From Afifellaceae bacterium (GTDB lineage: Bacteria > Pseudomonadota > Alphaproteobacteria > Rhizobiales > Afifellaceae), in assembly GCA_028284625.1 (NCBI GenBank), contig JANQRH010000026.1, positions 372,001 to 436,000 on the forward strand: DNA of 64,000 bases, read 5' to 3'. The notes beneath the pieces were generated by a model that saw only the letters and a list, made by a program, of their open reading frames with translations, had not been told where the DNA came from and made no database searches. The translations under genes and the position numbers were made by a program. Below are positions 55,673 to 64,000 of this stretch, piece by piece (the first letter of the stretch is position 1; every line of letters begins with the position of its first letter).

Positions 55673-56430
55673 ACCTTCGAGGCGCCCAAGCCATCTACGT
55701 TTACGAAATGGCGCGCACGGGACGCACGCTTCTGCAAAGCGTGCTCTCGCCGGTCATCTCCACGTCGCTCTATTTCGTCGTCTTCGGCGGCGCGATCGGT
55801 TCACGCATCGTGGAGATCGAGGGTGTCAGCTATGGCGCGTTCATCGTGCCGGGCCTCCTGATGCTGATGCTTCTGATGCAATCGATCACCAATGCGGCCT
55901 TCGGCATCTACTTCCCGAAGTTCGTCGGGACGATCTTTGAGATACTATCCGCGCCGATCTCGCCGTTTGAGATTGTGCTCGGCTATGTCGGCGCCGCCGC
56001 CACCAAGTCGATTATACTGGGGCTGATCATCCTGGCGACGGCGTGGATGTTCGTCGACGTCAGGATCGAGCACCCCTTCATGATGATCACGTTTCTGGTG
56101 CTGACGGCGGTGACCTTCAGTCTGTTCGGATTCATTATCGGCGTCTGGGCGGACAGCTTCGAGAAGCTGCAGATCGTGCCGCTTCTGATCGTCACGCCGC
56201 TCGTCTTCCTGGGCGGCAGCTTCTACACGATCGATATGTTGCCGCCATTCTGGCAGGCCGTGTCGCTGTTCAACCCGGTCGTCTACCTGATCAGCGGGAT
56301 GCGCTGGAGCTTCTACGAGAACGCCGATGTCAGCCTGTGGGTGAGCCTCACGATGACGTTGGTCTTTCTGGCGCTCTGCCTGACGACGGTCTGGTGGATC
56401 TTCCGCTCCGGCTACCGGCTGAAGCCTTAG
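55669..56430 (+). CDS. yadH: ABC-2 type transporter permease, YadH-like
   Basis: 253 residues, six membrane segments. An amphipathic N-terminal helix ([20 protein letters not shown]) is followed by [34 protein letters not shown] and the conserved ABC-2 element [20 protein letters not shown] with [13 protein letters not shown]. Forms an exporter with the YadG-like ATPase. A palindromic repeat element lies in the 316 bases between this gene and recO. Confidence 0.93.
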   Translation: MNLRGAQAIYVYEMARTGRTLLQSVLSPVISTSLYFVVFGGAIGSRIVEIEGVSYGAFIVPGLLMLMLLMQSITNAAFGIYFPKFVGTIFEILSAPISPFEIVLGYVGAAATKSIILGLIILATAWMFVDVRIEHPFMMITFLVLTAVTFSLFGFIIGVWADSFEKLQIVPLLIVTPLVFLGGSFYTIDMLPPFWQAVSLFNPVVYLISGMRWSFYENADVSLWVSLTMTLVFLALCLTTVWWIFRSGYRLKP

Positions 56431-56499
56431 GGCTCGAAGACCGCGACCACTTCTTGGGATCACGCTCAGCAGATGGGCGCAGGCGGCGAGCTCCGCTTG

Positions 56500-56660
56500 T
56501 AACCTCCCCCTTGAGGGGAGGTCGAAGTTTGCCGAGCAGAGCGACAGCAAACTTCGGGAGGGGGTGAGCGGGCCGATCAGCGGAGTACAGTCGCTCACCC
56601 CTCCACGAAACCGGCTCGCAAAACTCACCGCTTTCGACCCTCCCTCAAGGGGAGGGTTGA
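56500..56660. repeat. Nested palindromic repeat element, copy 2 (about 160 bp)
   Basis: Left arm TAACCTCCCCCTTGAGGGGA (from 56500) equals that of copy 1; the right arm (about 56634-56660) is the reverse complement with several changes (CGACCCTCCCTCAAGGGGAG). An inner pair, AACTTCGGGAGGGG and CCCCTCCACGAA, is less perfect than in copy 1. It fills most of the gap between the YadH-type gene and recO. Confidence 0.85.
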
Positions 56661-56746
56661 GCCATGCCTCAAGCATCATCCCGAAAAGCGTCGTCACGCA
56701 CTGGCAGCTATCGAACGTTGCTGCACGAGCCGTTAAGCTGACGCCC

Positions 56747-57484
56747 ATGGAATGGTCCGAAACGGGCATTGTCGTCGGCACACGGCGGCACGGCGAGACC
56801 GACATCATCCTGGAGGCGATGACCGCCGAGCACGGGCGTCATCTCGGCCTGGTGAAGGGCGGGCGTTCGCGACGCCAGCGGCCGATCCTGCAGCCCGGCA
56901 ACACGCTGGCGCTCACCTGGCGGGCGCGGCTCCATGAGCATCTCGGCAATTTCCGCGCAGAGCCGCTGGTGGAACGCAGCGTCGACCTCATGACGAGCCG
57001 CATCGGCGCGTTCGGGCTGGCGCTTGCCGGCGAGCATCTGAGGCTGCTTCCGGAGCGCGACCCGCATCCGCGGCTCTACGAGGCGCTGAATGTCATGCTG
57101 GATTGCTTCGACCGCGCGCCGCTCGCCGGCGAGCTGATGGTGCGCTTTGAGCTTCTGGTGCTCGACGAGCTGGGCTTTGGCCTCGATTTGGAAACCTGCG
57201 CCGCCACCGGCGGCCGTGAGGCGCTCGTCTACGTCTCGCCGAAAAGCGGCCGCGCCGTCAGTCGCTCCGCCGGCGAGCCATACGCGGAGAAGCTTCTCAC
57301 GCTGCCGGAGTTCCTCGGCGCGCCGGTTGGCGGCGGTGCTGCGGGGGAGGCGCTTGAGGCCGGCTTCCGCTTGAGCGGCGCCTTTTTGGAACGTCATGTC
57401 TACCATGTGCGCGGCGTTCCGCTTCCCGAAGTCCGCACCAGTTTCATCAACGCGTTACAGGCTAATTCTGAAGTCGTTGCCTAA
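56747..57484 (+). CDS. recO: DNA repair protein RecO
   Basis: 245 residues from ATG 56747; the frame is open further left through the repeat element. Works with RecR to load RecA at gaps. N-terminal OB fold MEWSETGIVVGTRRHGETDI with HLGLVKGGRSRRQRPIL and LQPGNTLALTWRARL, then the helical C-terminal domain MVRFELLVLDELGFGLDLET. The Cys zinc site of some RecO proteins is reduced to one Cys here (CAATG), usual in alphaproteobacteria. Confidence 0.95.
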   Translation: MEWSETGIVVGTRRHGETDIILEAMTAEHGRHLGLVKGGRSRRQRPILQPGNTLALTWRARLHEHLGNFRAEPLVERSVDLMTSRIGAFGLALAGEHLRLLPERDPHPRLYEALNVMLDCFDRAPLAGELMVRFELLVLDELGFGLDLETCAATGGREALVYVSPKSGRAVSRSAGEPYAEKLLTLPEFLGAPVGGGAAGEALEAGFRLSGAFLERHVYHVRGVPLPEVRTSFINALQANSEVVA

Positions 57485-57517
57485 AAATACAATCGTCACC
57501 GTCGGAGGAGGAAAGCG

Positions 57518-58207
57518 ATGAAACTGACCTGGTATGGCCATTCCGCCTTTCGCGTGGAGCTAGGCGAGGCGCGCATCCTGATCGATCCTTTCCTCTCGGA
57601 GAACCCGACTTGGGACGGCGGCTGGGAAGGGCCGGCGGAGGGATGCACGCATTTGCTCCTCACCCACGGCCACGGCGACCATCTCGGCGACGCGGCCGCC
57701 ATCTTGGAGGCGACCGGCGCGCAGCTTGTGGCGAGCTTCGAGATCTACGCGCATCTCGGCGTGGAGAACGCCAATCCCGGAAATCACGGCGGCACAGTCG
57801 ATTGCGGCGGCTTCACCACGTCATTCGTCAACGCCGTCCATTCCTCGTCGGTCCAGGTCGGTGACCAAATTGTCTATCTCGGCAACCCTTTAGGCCTGAT
57901 CCTCAAAGCGCCGGGTGAGCCGACGCTCTACCACATGGGCGACACCGACATCTTCGGCGACATGGCGCTGATCAACGAAATCCACCAGCCCGATATCGGC
58001 ATCGTGCCGATCGGCGACCGCTTCACCATGGGCGCCAAGACCGCGGCGATGGCCTGCCGGCGATTCTTCAACTTCCGCACGATCGTGCCGTGCCATTACG
58101 GAACGTTCCCCATCATCGATCCGGACGCGGAGGCATTTAAGGCCGAGATGGGGCCCGACGCCGCCAAAGTGCTGGTGCCGGAGCGCGGGGTGGCCGTAGA
58201 GCTGTGA
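57518..58207 (+). CDS. Metal-dependent hydrolase, UPF0173 (metallo-beta-lactamase fold)
   Basis: 229 residues, GGAGGAGG upstream. Family opening MKLTWYGHSAFRVE, metal site LLLTHGHGDHLGDAA, further ligand His in VNAVHSSSVQV and Asp in YHMGDTDIFGDMALI, and CHYGTFPIIDPDAEAF near the C-terminus. Complete metal set, so probably active. Substrate unknown. It lies 33 bases after recO in the same direction. Confidence 0.94.
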   Translation: MKLTWYGHSAFRVELGEARILIDPFLSENPTWDGGWEGPAEGCTHLLLTHGHGDHLGDAAAILEATGAQLVASFEIYAHLGVENANPGNHGGTVDCGGFTTSFVNAVHSSSVQVGDQIVYLGNPLGLILKAPGEPTLYHMGDTDIFGDMALINEIHQPDIGIVPIGDRFTMGAKTAAMACRRFFNFRTIVPCHYGTFPIIDPDAEAFKAEMGPDAAKVLVPERGVAVEL

Positions 58208-58228
58208 GGGGCGCAACTAAAAGCGGGT

Positions 58229-59536
58229 TTAGTGAACGCTGTAGAGCTGCCACGCGTCAGGGACACCCTTGAGGACGCGGTCGCCGCGATCGTCGAACGC
58301 CAAGCCCGAGCCCGCGACCAAATCCTTCACCGTGCGCGTGACGAGAATGTCGCCGGCATCGCCGATACTGGCGACCCGCGAGGCGATGTGGACGGCGATG
58401 CCCCGTACATCGTCGTCGGCGAGTTCCACCTCGCCGGTATGGAGCCCGATCCGTACATCGACGCCGACCTGCGCCACGGAATCCTTGATGGAGCGCGCGC
58501 ATTGAATGGCTCGCGCTGGGCCGTCGAAGGTCGCCAGAAAGCCGTCGCCGAGCGACTTCACTTCATTGCCGCGAAACCGCGACAATTGCTTGCGGACCGC
58601 ATTGTCGTGCGTCGCCAGGAGATCGCGCCACGCGCGGTCGCCGAGCGCTCCGGCCCGCGCCGTTGAATCCACGATGTCGGTGAACAGCACCGTCGCCAGG
58701 ACGCGATCGGTGATCGGCGCGGATGTCTCGCCAGTCAGGAACTCTTCGATCTCCCGCAGATAAGGCTCGCAATCGTCGGCCCAGGGCAAGTGATCCTGGC
58801 CCGGCATCTCGAACATGCGCGCATTGGGGATGCGAGTGGCGAGCGTCCGACCGCCTTCAATGTCGATGGTCACGTCGTCGGTCTTGTGGATGACAAGCGT
58901 CGGCACATGGATCGCCGGCAGGATGTCGGTGATGTCGATCTCGTTGTTCATGCGCATCAACGCAATCGCCGCGCCGGGATTGGCGCCGAGGCGCTCAAAC
59001 TTGCCCCACCATTGCTGATACGCCGGATCGTCGCCCAGGCTCGGCGCGAACATCGGCAAGCTTGCGCCGGTTCCCCATTGCGTGCCGATATACTCGAACA
59101 GCTCCTCCAGCGCCTCCGGTGTCGCGAACCAGGACTTGAACGTGGCGAACGCGCCATAAAGGACAAGCGCATTGCACCGCGCCTGGTGATGCGCGGCGAA
59201 GACCGACGCGAGCGATCCGCCCTCCGATATGCCCATGACGGCTGCCTGTTCCAGGCCGACGGCATCCATGACGGCGCGCATGTCGTCCATGCGTTCATCC
59301 ATGGTCGGCAGATCGGGGACACGGTCGGAAAGCCCGGTGCCGCGCTTGTCGAAGATGACAAGGCGCGAGAAACTCGCCAGCCGGGTCAGCCAGCGGGCGC
59401 AGCGCGGGTCGTCCCAATAATTCTCTATGTGCGAGACAAAGCCGGGCGCCAGGACCAGATCGACGGGACCGTCTCCAAACACCTGATAAGCGATGTGAAT
59501 GTCACCGCTCTTTGCGTAACGGGTTGTTGGGTTCAT
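58229..59536 (-). CDS. Alpha/beta hydrolase fused to a class III adenylate cyclase domain
   Basis: 435 residues. The N-terminal hydrolase domain (about 1-268) has FDKRGTGLSDRVPDL, nucleophile Ser104 in VMGISEGGSLASVFAA and His249 in PGQDHLPWADD. The C-terminal cyclase domain (about 275-435) has metal Asp287 in VLFTDIVDST, Lys327 and Asp331 in NEVKSLGDGFLATFDG, and Arg387. The Asn normally four residues before that Arg is His383 (GIAVHIASRVAS). The layout matches Mycobacterium Rv1900c (lipJ). Cytoplasmic; a small ester or lipid might regulate cAMP output (inference). It stands alone. Confidence 0.92.
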   Translation of the reverse strand: MNPTTRYAKSGDIHIAYQVFGDGPVDLVLAPGFVSHIENYWDDPRCARWLTRLASFSRLVIFDKRGTGLSDRVPDLPTMDERMDDMRAVMDAVGLEQAAVMGISEGGSLASVFAAHHQARCNALVLYGAFATFKSWFATPEALEELFEYIGTQWGTGASLPMFAPSLGDDPAYQQWWGKFERLGANPGAAIALMRMNNEIDITDILPAIHVPTLVIHKTDDVTIDIEGGRTLATRIPNARMFEMPGQDHLPWADDCEPYLREIEEFLTGETSAPITDRVLATVLFTDIVDSTARAGALGDRAWRDLLATHDNAVRKQLSRFRGNEVKSLGDGFLATFDGPARAIQCARSIKDSVAQVGVDVRIGLHTGEVELADDDVRGIAVHIASRVASIGDAGDILVTRTVKDLVAGSGLAFDDRGDRVLKGVPDAWQLYSVH

Positions 59537-59684
59537 TCTCGCCCACTCCCGGATATGCCGGCTAATGATAGCAAGCGAAAAGCGTGGCGGCCAGAAGCGG
59601 CCAGCGCCCAGCCCGCCGTCGGCCAGCGACAGCGGCGACGCACTTGTTTAAGATGCTGCTGCACGAACCGCTTAAGGAGCATGC

Positions 59685-60335
59685 ATGACGAGCTTTGATT
59701 CCACCAAGGTCGCAGAGATCCATCGGCAGCTTCATGCGCATCTGCCGTCGGACTCGGCGCTGCGGGTGAAGGCGCTTGAGAGCCTTCTGGTGGAGAAGGG
59801 GATGGTGACCGCCGAGACCCTCGACGCCTGGGTGGAAGCCTATTCGGAGAAGATCGGTCCGAAACGCGGCGCGCATGTCGTTGCCAAGGCCTGGTGCGAT
59901 GCCGATTTCAAGGCGCGGCTTTTGGACGACGCCGCGTCGGCCATCCGCGAACTTGGCTATCTCGGCAACGCGACCGCGCATCTGAAGGCCGTGGAGAACA
60001 CTGCGACTGTGCACAACCTCGTGGTCTGTACTTTGTGCTCCTGCTACCCGTTTTCGCTGCTCGGCGTTGCGCCGAATTGGTACAAGACCGCCGCTTACCG
60101 CTCGCGCGCAGTGCGCGACCCGCGTGGTGTCCTGGCGGAATTCGGTGTCAGCCTGGCCGACGATGTCGCCGTGCATGTCTGGGACAGCACAGCGGAGCTG
60201 CGTTACCTCGTTGTGCCGCAGCGCCCCGCGGGAACCGAAGCGCTCAGCGAGGCGGAGCTCGCCAAGCTGGTCACGCGCAACGCCATGATCGGAACGGACC
60301 GCGATCTCGCAGCGCAGCCAGGTGAGGGCGCCTGA
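59685..60335 (+). CDS. nthA: Nitrile hydratase alpha subunit, cobalt type
   Basis: 216 residues; AAGGAG upstream of ATG 59685. Hydrates nitriles to amides. The metal-binding loop is [11 protein letters not shown] (Cys115, Cys118, Cys120); Thr after the first Cys marks the cobalt form, Ser would mark iron. Further typical stretches are [63 protein letters not shown] and [20 protein letters not shown]. Cys to sulphinic/sulphenic acid oxidation is expected. Thiocyanate hydrolase gamma is related but CTLCSC with separate alpha and beta genes favours nitrile hydratase. Confidence 0.93.
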   Translation: MTSFDSTKVAEIHRQLHAHLPSDSALRVKALESLLVEKGMVTAETLDAWVEAYSEKIGPKRGAHVVAKAWCDADFKARLLDDAASAIRELGYLGNATAHLKAVENTATVHNLVVCTLCSCYPFSLLGVAPNWYKTAAYRSRAVRDPRGVLAEFGVSLADDVAVHVWDSTAELRYLVVPQRPAGTEALSEAELAKLVTRNAMIGTDRDLAAQPGEGA

Positions 60336-60991
60336 TGGACGGCGCGCACGATCTCGGCGGCCGAGAGGGCTTTGGGCCGATCGACGTGAACGAGCCGGAA
60401 GTGCCGTTCCACGCGGACTGGGAAGGCCGCATGTGGGCGATCAGCAAGACGACAGGGCAGCCGGACTGGACCATCGACTGGTGGCGGCACGTGCGCGAGC
60501 TGATCGATCCTGTCGATTATCTGAGCCGGCCCTATTTCGACTCCTGGGCGCAGACGCAGATCGCAGCGTTCATCGATTCCGGCGTGCTGACCATGGGCGA
60601 GGCGATTTCGGGCAAGGCCGAAGGCGCGCTGCACGAGCCGCAGCCCGCGCTCACGGTCGACGAAGCGGTCGCCGCGGTGTCGAGCCAGGCGACGCGTTTC
60701 GATCAGCCCGTCGATGCGCCGCCCGCATTCAGCGTTGGGCAAAGCGTGCTGACGGCGAGCGCCGGACACAGTGGCCACACACGCCTGCCGCAATATGCGC
60801 GCGGACGGCGCGGCGTGATCCATGCGCATCACGGCGCACACATCATGCCGGACAAGAGCGCCGCCGGCCGCGAGGAGGCGGAGCATCTCTATTCGGTGGC
60901 GTTCGCGGCGCAGGCCCTATGGCCGGAGGCGAACCGGAACGACCGCGTGTTTCTCGATCTGTGGGAGAGCTACCTTGAGCCAGCCGGCTGA
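60335..60991 (+). CDS. nthB: Nitrile hydratase beta subunit
   Basis: 218 residues; its ATG overlaps the last base of nthA. N-terminal [16 protein letters not shown] is the beta-subunit signature, followed by the helical part FHADWEGRMWAISKTT and DPVDYLSRPYFDSWAQ. The C-terminal SH3-like barrel has FSVGQSVLTASAGHSGHTRL, PQYARGRRGVIHAHHGAHIM and YSVAFAAQALWPEAN. Together with the alpha subunit it forms the catalytic heterodimer. Confidence 0.95.
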   Translation: MDGAHDLGGREGFGPIDVNEPEVPFHADWEGRMWAISKTTGQPDWTIDWWRHVRELIDPVDYLSRPYFDSWAQTQIAAFIDSGVLTMGEAISGKAEGALHEPQPALTVDEAVAAVSSQATRFDQPVDAPPAFSVGQSVLTASAGHSGHTRLPQYARGRRGVIHAHHGAHIMPDKSAAGREEAEHLYSVAFAAQALWPEANRNDRVFLDLWESYLEPAG

Positions 60992-61331
60992 AGGAGCCGT
61001 CGCGCCGCTGAAGCGCATGGACGGTGAGCCGGTCTTCGACGCGCCGTGGCAGGCCTCGGTGATGGCGATGGCCGACGCGCTGATTGCGCGCGGTGCGGTC
61101 ACGCCGAAGGCCTGGTCAGAAGCTCTTGGCGCGGCGCTGAAGGATGCCGAGGCGGCCGGCGAGCCGGATACGGCGGAGACTTATTACAAAGCCGCGCTGC
61201 GGGCGTTGGAACGCGTCGTCGAAGCCCATGGCGGCATACCCGCCGAAATCGTCAGTGCGCGGCGCGACGCTTGGGAAGCGGCCTATCGCGCCACACCGCA
61301 CGGCAAGCCGGTGCGGCTTTCGCGGGAGTAG
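60975..61331 (+). CDS. Nitrile hydratase accessory (activator) protein
   Basis: 118 residues with TTG start at 60975 (GGGAGAG seven bases upstream), overlapping nthB by 17 bases; an ATG at 61017 would cut off the conserved PLKRMDGEPVFDAPWQA opening. It resembles the N-terminal half of the beta subunit, as cobalt-type activators (P14K class) do: ASVMAMADALIARGAVTPKAW, ALGAALKDAEAAGEPD, YYKAALRALERVV. These swap subunits to deliver cobalt to the alpha subunit (family knowledge). Confidence 0.9.
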   Translation: MSQPAEGAVAPLKRMDGEPVFDAPWQASVMAMADALIARGAVTPKAWSEALGAALKDAEAAGEPDTAETYYKAALRALERVVEAHGGIPAEIVSARRDAWEAAYRATPHGKPVRLSRE

Positions 61332-61370
61332 GCGTCGAGAAGGCGCTCCTCGGCATGGCCTAATTTGTAT

Positions 61371-61469
61371 GTCATCATTGCCAGGCTTGACCCGGCAATC
61401 CACACCGTGGCGGTTGCCGGCTGAATCAGAAGTCGATTGGATGCCCGGATCAAGTCCGGGCATGACGAC
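61371..61469. repeat. Intergenic inverted repeat (second family)
   Basis: Left arm GTCATCATTGCCAGGCTTGA-CCCGGCAATCCA, right arm TGGATGCCCGGATCAAGTCC-GGGCATGACGAC, inverted relative to each other with scattered mismatches, around a core of about 35 bases. GTCATC...GACGAC ends with a GC-rich middle are typical of palindromic repeats seen across Rhizobiales. Lies between the nitrile hydratase operon and the AhpD-like gene. Confidence 0.75.
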
Positions 61470-61556
61470 AGAGTTTGCATCCAAGGCCCTGACATCGACT
61501 TGCCAGCTCGGCGACAAGGAGGCATGTCCTCGCCCATTGCCGTGAGGAAACCGCCC

Positions 61557-62147
61557 ATGCCGCTGATTGACCCGCTCCCCCAGGACCACAACCCGGACGT
61601 CGCGAAGGCTGCCGAATTCTTCAACGTGACGCTGGGTTTTCCGCCCAACTCGGTGCTGACCATGATGCGCCGGCCGGAGATCGCCAAAAGCTTCACCGCG
61701 CTCAATGCCGCCGTCATGGAATGCCACGGCAAGCTGACGTCGGAGCTGAAACGGCTGATCGGCGCGCTAGCGAGCCTCACCGCCGGCTGTCGCTATTGCC
61801 AGGCGCACACGATCCTGGCCGCGGAGCGCTTCGGCTCAACGCCTGAGCGTATGGCCGACATCTGGGTCTATCAGGCGAGCTCGCACTTCTCTGACGCGGA
61901 GAAGGCTGCGTTCGATTTCGCCGTTGCAGCCTCGGCGATTCCAAACGCGGTGACGCCGGAGATCGGCGCCAATCTGCGCCGCCATTGGGACGAAGGCGAC
62001 GTCGTGGAGATCCTCGGCGTGATCGCACTCTTCGGCTATCTCAACCGCTGGAACGATTCCATGGCGACGACGCTGGAAGGCCCCGGCGAGGAGACGGCCA
62101 CGCGCAATCTGGGTCGCCACGGCTGGGAGAAGGGCAAGCACGTCTGA
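61557..62147 (+). CDS. Carboxymuconolactone decarboxylase/AhpD-like protein
   Basis: 196 residues from ATG 61557 (GAGGA upstream); an earlier ATG at 61524 has a ribosome site too close to be likely. The redox CxxC with nearby His is in LTAGCRYCQAHTILAAERFG, as in AhpD alkylhydroperoxidases. C-terminal VVEILGVIALFGYLNRWNDSMA is typical of the uncharacterised peroxidase-related subgroup. May reduce peroxides through a thiol partner. Only nine bases separate it from the DUF4112 gene. Confidence 0.9.
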   Translation: MPLIDPLPQDHNPDVAKAAEFFNVTLGFPPNSVLTMMRRPEIAKSFTALNAAVMECHGKLTSELKRLIGALASLTAGCRYCQAHTILAAERFGSTPERMADIWVYQASSHFSDAEKAAFDFAVAASAIPNAVTPEIGANLRRHWDEGDVVEILGVIALFGYLNRWNDSMATTLEGPGEETATRNLGRHGWEKGKHV

Positions 62148-62155
62148 CTAAAGAA

Positions 62156-62506
62156 ATGCCCACGGACGCCGAAGACGAACTGCGCCGGTTGGAGGCGCTC
62201 GCGAACCTGCTCGACGCCCAGTTCGGCATTCCCGGAACGCAACTGAGCTTCGGCGTTGACTCTCTGATCGGCCTGATCCCGGGCATCGGCGACGCGGTGG
62301 CTGCAATCCCGTCCGCCTACATCATCATCCGCGCCGAGCGCCTTGGCGTCTCCAACGCGGTGCTGGCCCGCATGATCGCCAATCTCGCCGCTGATCTCTT
62401 CATCGGCTCCGTGCCTGTGGTCGGCGACGTCTTCGACGTGGCCTTCAAGGCCAACCGCCGTAATGTCGCGCTTCTCAGGAAGCATCTGGAGAAGCCCCCC
62501 AGCTAG
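62156..62506 (+). CDS. DUF4112 membrane-associated protein
   Basis: 116 residues from ATG 62156. The DUF4112 core is easily seen: RRLEALANLLDAQFGIPG, FGVDSLIGLIPGIGDAVAAI, PSAYIIIRAERLGVSNAVLARM, and LFIGSVPVVGDVFDVAFKANRRN. Two weakly hydrophobic Gly-Pro-rich hairpins may insert in the membrane. Function unknown. Confidence 0.93.
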   Translation: MPTDAEDELRRLEALANLLDAQFGIPGTQLSFGVDSLIGLIPGIGDAVAAIPSAYIIIRAERLGVSNAVLARMIANLAADLFIGSVPVVGDVFDVAFKANRRNVALLRKHLEKPPS

Positions 62507-62590
62507 TGTGACTCCTCAAGCCAGTGCGACGGTGGCGCGGTTGCTGACGGCTTTGCCGCGCTCTATAGCGGGCTCCAGCAGGAGATAGGA

Positions 62591-62878
62591 ATGTCCGTCG
62601 ACAAAGACACGGTGAAACACGTCGCGCATCTGGCGCGCATCAAGGTGAGCGATGCGGAGGCCGATGCGCTCCGCGGCGAGCTGAATACCATCTTGGGCTG
62701 GGTGGAGCAGCTGAACGAGGTCGATGTGGACGGCGTCGAGCCCATGACCTCCGTCATCCCCATGGCCATGAAGAAGCGCGCCGACGATGTGACGGACGGC
62801 GGCAAGGCAGCCGACATCGTGTCCAACGCCCCGGCGACGGAGGACCATTACTTCCTGGTCCCCAAAGTCGTCGAGTAG
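62591..62878 (+). CDS. gatC: Aspartyl/glutamyl-tRNA amidotransferase subunit C
   Basis: 95 residues. Stabilises GatA in the complex that converts Glu-tRNA(Gln) to Gln-tRNA(Gln). Family sequence: [40 protein letters not shown], and C-terminal [29 protein letters not shown] lies upstream. gatA starts 12 bases after it. Its presence implies glutaminylation by the indirect route, relevant to the tRNA-Gln at 13052. Confidence 0.97.
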   Translation: MSVDKDTVKHVAHLARIKVSDAEADALRGELNTILGWVEQLNEVDVDGVEPMTSVIPMAMKKRADDVTDGGKAADIVSNAPATEDHYFLVPKVVE

Positions 62879-62890
62879 GTGGTGACCTGA

Positions 62891-64000
62891 ATGAGCGACT
62901 TGACGGGGCTCACCATTGCCGCGATCCGCGAGGGCTTGGCGAAGCGCGACTTCTCTGCGCTTGAGCTGACGGACGCCTATCTTGAGGCGATTGACGCGGC
63001 GAACCCGCTTCTGAACGCCTATGTCGTCGTCACTGCCGACAAGGCGCGCGACATGGCCCGCGCCTCAGATCAGCGCATCGCCTCCGGCGAGGCGCGCGTG
63101 CTTGAGGGCGTGCCGCTCGGCATCAAGGATCTTTTCTGCACCAAGGGCGTTCACAGCCAGGCCGGGAGCCACATCCTCGATGGCTTCGAGCCGACTTACG
63201 ACTCAACCATCACGCAGAACTTGTGGGACGACGGCGCCGTCATGCTCGGCAAGCTCAACATGGACGAGTTCGCCATGGGGTCGTCCAACGAGACGAGCTA
63301 TTATGGGCCGGTCGTCAATCCGTGGCGCAAGCGCGGCGGCAATGCCGATCTGGTGCCCGGCGGCTCGTCGGGTGGCTCGGCGAGTGCGGTGGCGGCCATG
63401 CTGTGCGCCGGCGCCACCGCCACCGACACAGGCGGCTCCATCCGTCAGCCCGCCGCCTTCACCGGCACGGTCGGCATCAAGCCCACCTACGGCCGCTGCT
63501 CGCGCTGGGGCATCGTCGCCTTTGCCTCCTCGCTCGACCAGGCCGGTCCGATTGCCCGGACCGTTCGCGATGCGGCGATCCTGTTGCGGTCGATGGCGTC
63601 CGTCGACCCGAAGGACACCACGTCCGCCGACATTGAGGTGCCCGATTACGAAATGGCGGTCGGCGAAAGCGTGCGCGGCATGAAGATCGGCGTGCCCAAG
63701 GAATACCGCATGGACGGCATGCCCGACGAGATCGAGATGCTATGGCAGCAGGGCATCGAATGGTATCGAGCGGCGGGCGCCGAAATCGTCGACATCTCGC
63801 TGCCGCACACCAAATATGCGCTGCCGGCTTATTACATCGTCGGGCCGGCGGAGGCCTCGTCAAATCTCGCGCGCTACGACGGCGTGCGCTACGGATTGCG
63901 CGTCGCCGGCGACGACATCATCGACATGTATGAGAAGACGCGGGCGGCCGGCTTCGGCAAGGAGGTCAAGCGACGCGTGCTGATCGGCACTTACGTGCTC
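62891..64000 (+). CDS. gatA: Aspartyl/glutamyl-tRNA amidotransferase subunit A, 3' end outside window
   Basis: The first 370 codons are present and open to the edge. Amidase-signature enzyme that releases ammonia from glutamine for the transamidation. Catalytic Lys is in [13 protein letters not shown]; the Ser-cisSer-Lys partners are in [17 protein letters not shown] and [35 protein letters not shown] and [18 protein letters not shown] are GatA-specific and exclude a generic amidase. About 120 residues remain beyond the window. Confidence 0.97.
   Translation, partial: MSDLTGLTIAAIREGLAKRDFSALELTDAYLEAIDAANPLLNAYVVVTADKARDMARASDQRIASGEARVLEGVPLGIKDLFCTKGVHSQAGSHILDGFEPTYDSTITQNLWDDGAVMLGKLNMDEFAMGSSNETSYYGPVVNPWRKRGGNADLVPGGSSGGSASAVAAMLCAGATATDTGGSIRQPAAFTGTVGIKPTYGRCSRWGIVAFASSLDQAGPIARTVRDAAILLRSMASVDPKDTTSADIEVPDYEMAVGESVRGMKIGVPKEYRMDGMPDEIEMLWQQGIEWYRAAGAEIVDISLPHTKYALPAYYIVGPAEASSNLARYDGVRYGLRVAGDDIIDMYEKTRAAGFGKEVKRRVLIGTYVL

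Noticed and set aside
54746-56430. NodIJ-type exporter
   Set aside because: The gene lengths and motifs fit YadGH better, and no nodulation genes are nearby.

Overview
The window is about 63-65% GC and reads as chromosomal DNA of an alphaproteobacterium of the Rhizobiales/Hyphomicrobiales type. The reasons are the core gene order dapA - smpB ... NYN / rpoZ - rsh - DUF2062 - pdxJ - acpS - lepB - rnc - era ... recO, the ppx/gppA - rlmE pair, and palindromic intergenic repeats. A bciA-like 8-vinyl reductase (38127-39161) points to bacteriochlorophyll synthesis, so the organism may be a phototrophic member of the group. That last step is inference, because no other photosynthesis gene is in the window.

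Layout. 1-7158: the 3' part of pssA, a lone periplasmic sugar-binding-type protein, a CYTH/CHAD pair, a CHASE2 adenylate cyclase and a frameshifted MFS exporter. 7155-13125: an accessory stretch between the MFS gene and tRNA-Gln. It holds an AT-rich secreted protein with delta-60-like repeats, a glycosyltransferase, an FkbM methyltransferase and a secreted caspase-like protein that also carries a peptidoglycan-binding and a C-type-lectin-like domain. A decayed copy of the tRNA-Gln 3' end at about 8813-8866 suggests an old integration site. 13363-20468: housekeeping genes (ppx/gppA-like, rlmE, guaB, RsmB-type methyltransferase, GST), then an autoregulated ArsR/SRPBCC pair with visible operators.

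20480-34864: two transporter-based catabolic units around a divergent IclR regulator. Leftward, one operon (cyclase-family hydrolase, cupin, SDR, 3-hydroxyacyl-CoA-dehydrogenase-like enzyme, five-gene branched-chain-type ABC transporter) starts at a well-formed promoter whose -10 box lies in a GTATC/GATAC palindrome. Rightward lies a carbohydrate ABC transporter with an embedded 2-hydroxyacid dehydrogenase. The substrates cannot be read from sequence. 34936-41289: DUF4397 and HAF-repeat exported proteins, tRNA-Ser(GCT), bciA, an ABM monooxygenase, an RraA-family protein and an alpha/beta hydrolase.

41270-64000: core metabolism and information processing: soluble lytic transglycosylase, dapA, smpB, uracil-DNA glycosylase, NYN nuclease, rpoZ, rsh, pdxJ, acpS, lepB, rnc, era, a YadGH-type exporter, recO, a UPF0173 hydrolase, a hydrolase/adenylate cyclase fusion, a cobalt-type nitrile hydratase operon, an AhpD-like protein, DUF4112, and gatC-gatA running off the right edge. 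An atypical two-gene module (PIN-domain protein plus an 80-residue partner, 45071-45801) sits between smpB and the glycosylase gene. A nested palindromic repeat family has copies at 45931, 53541 and 56500.

The strongest candidates for something undescribed are the caspase/PG-binding/lectin protein in the tRNA-bounded islet and the PIN two-gene module. No CRISPR array, prophage, IS transposase or integrase was seen.
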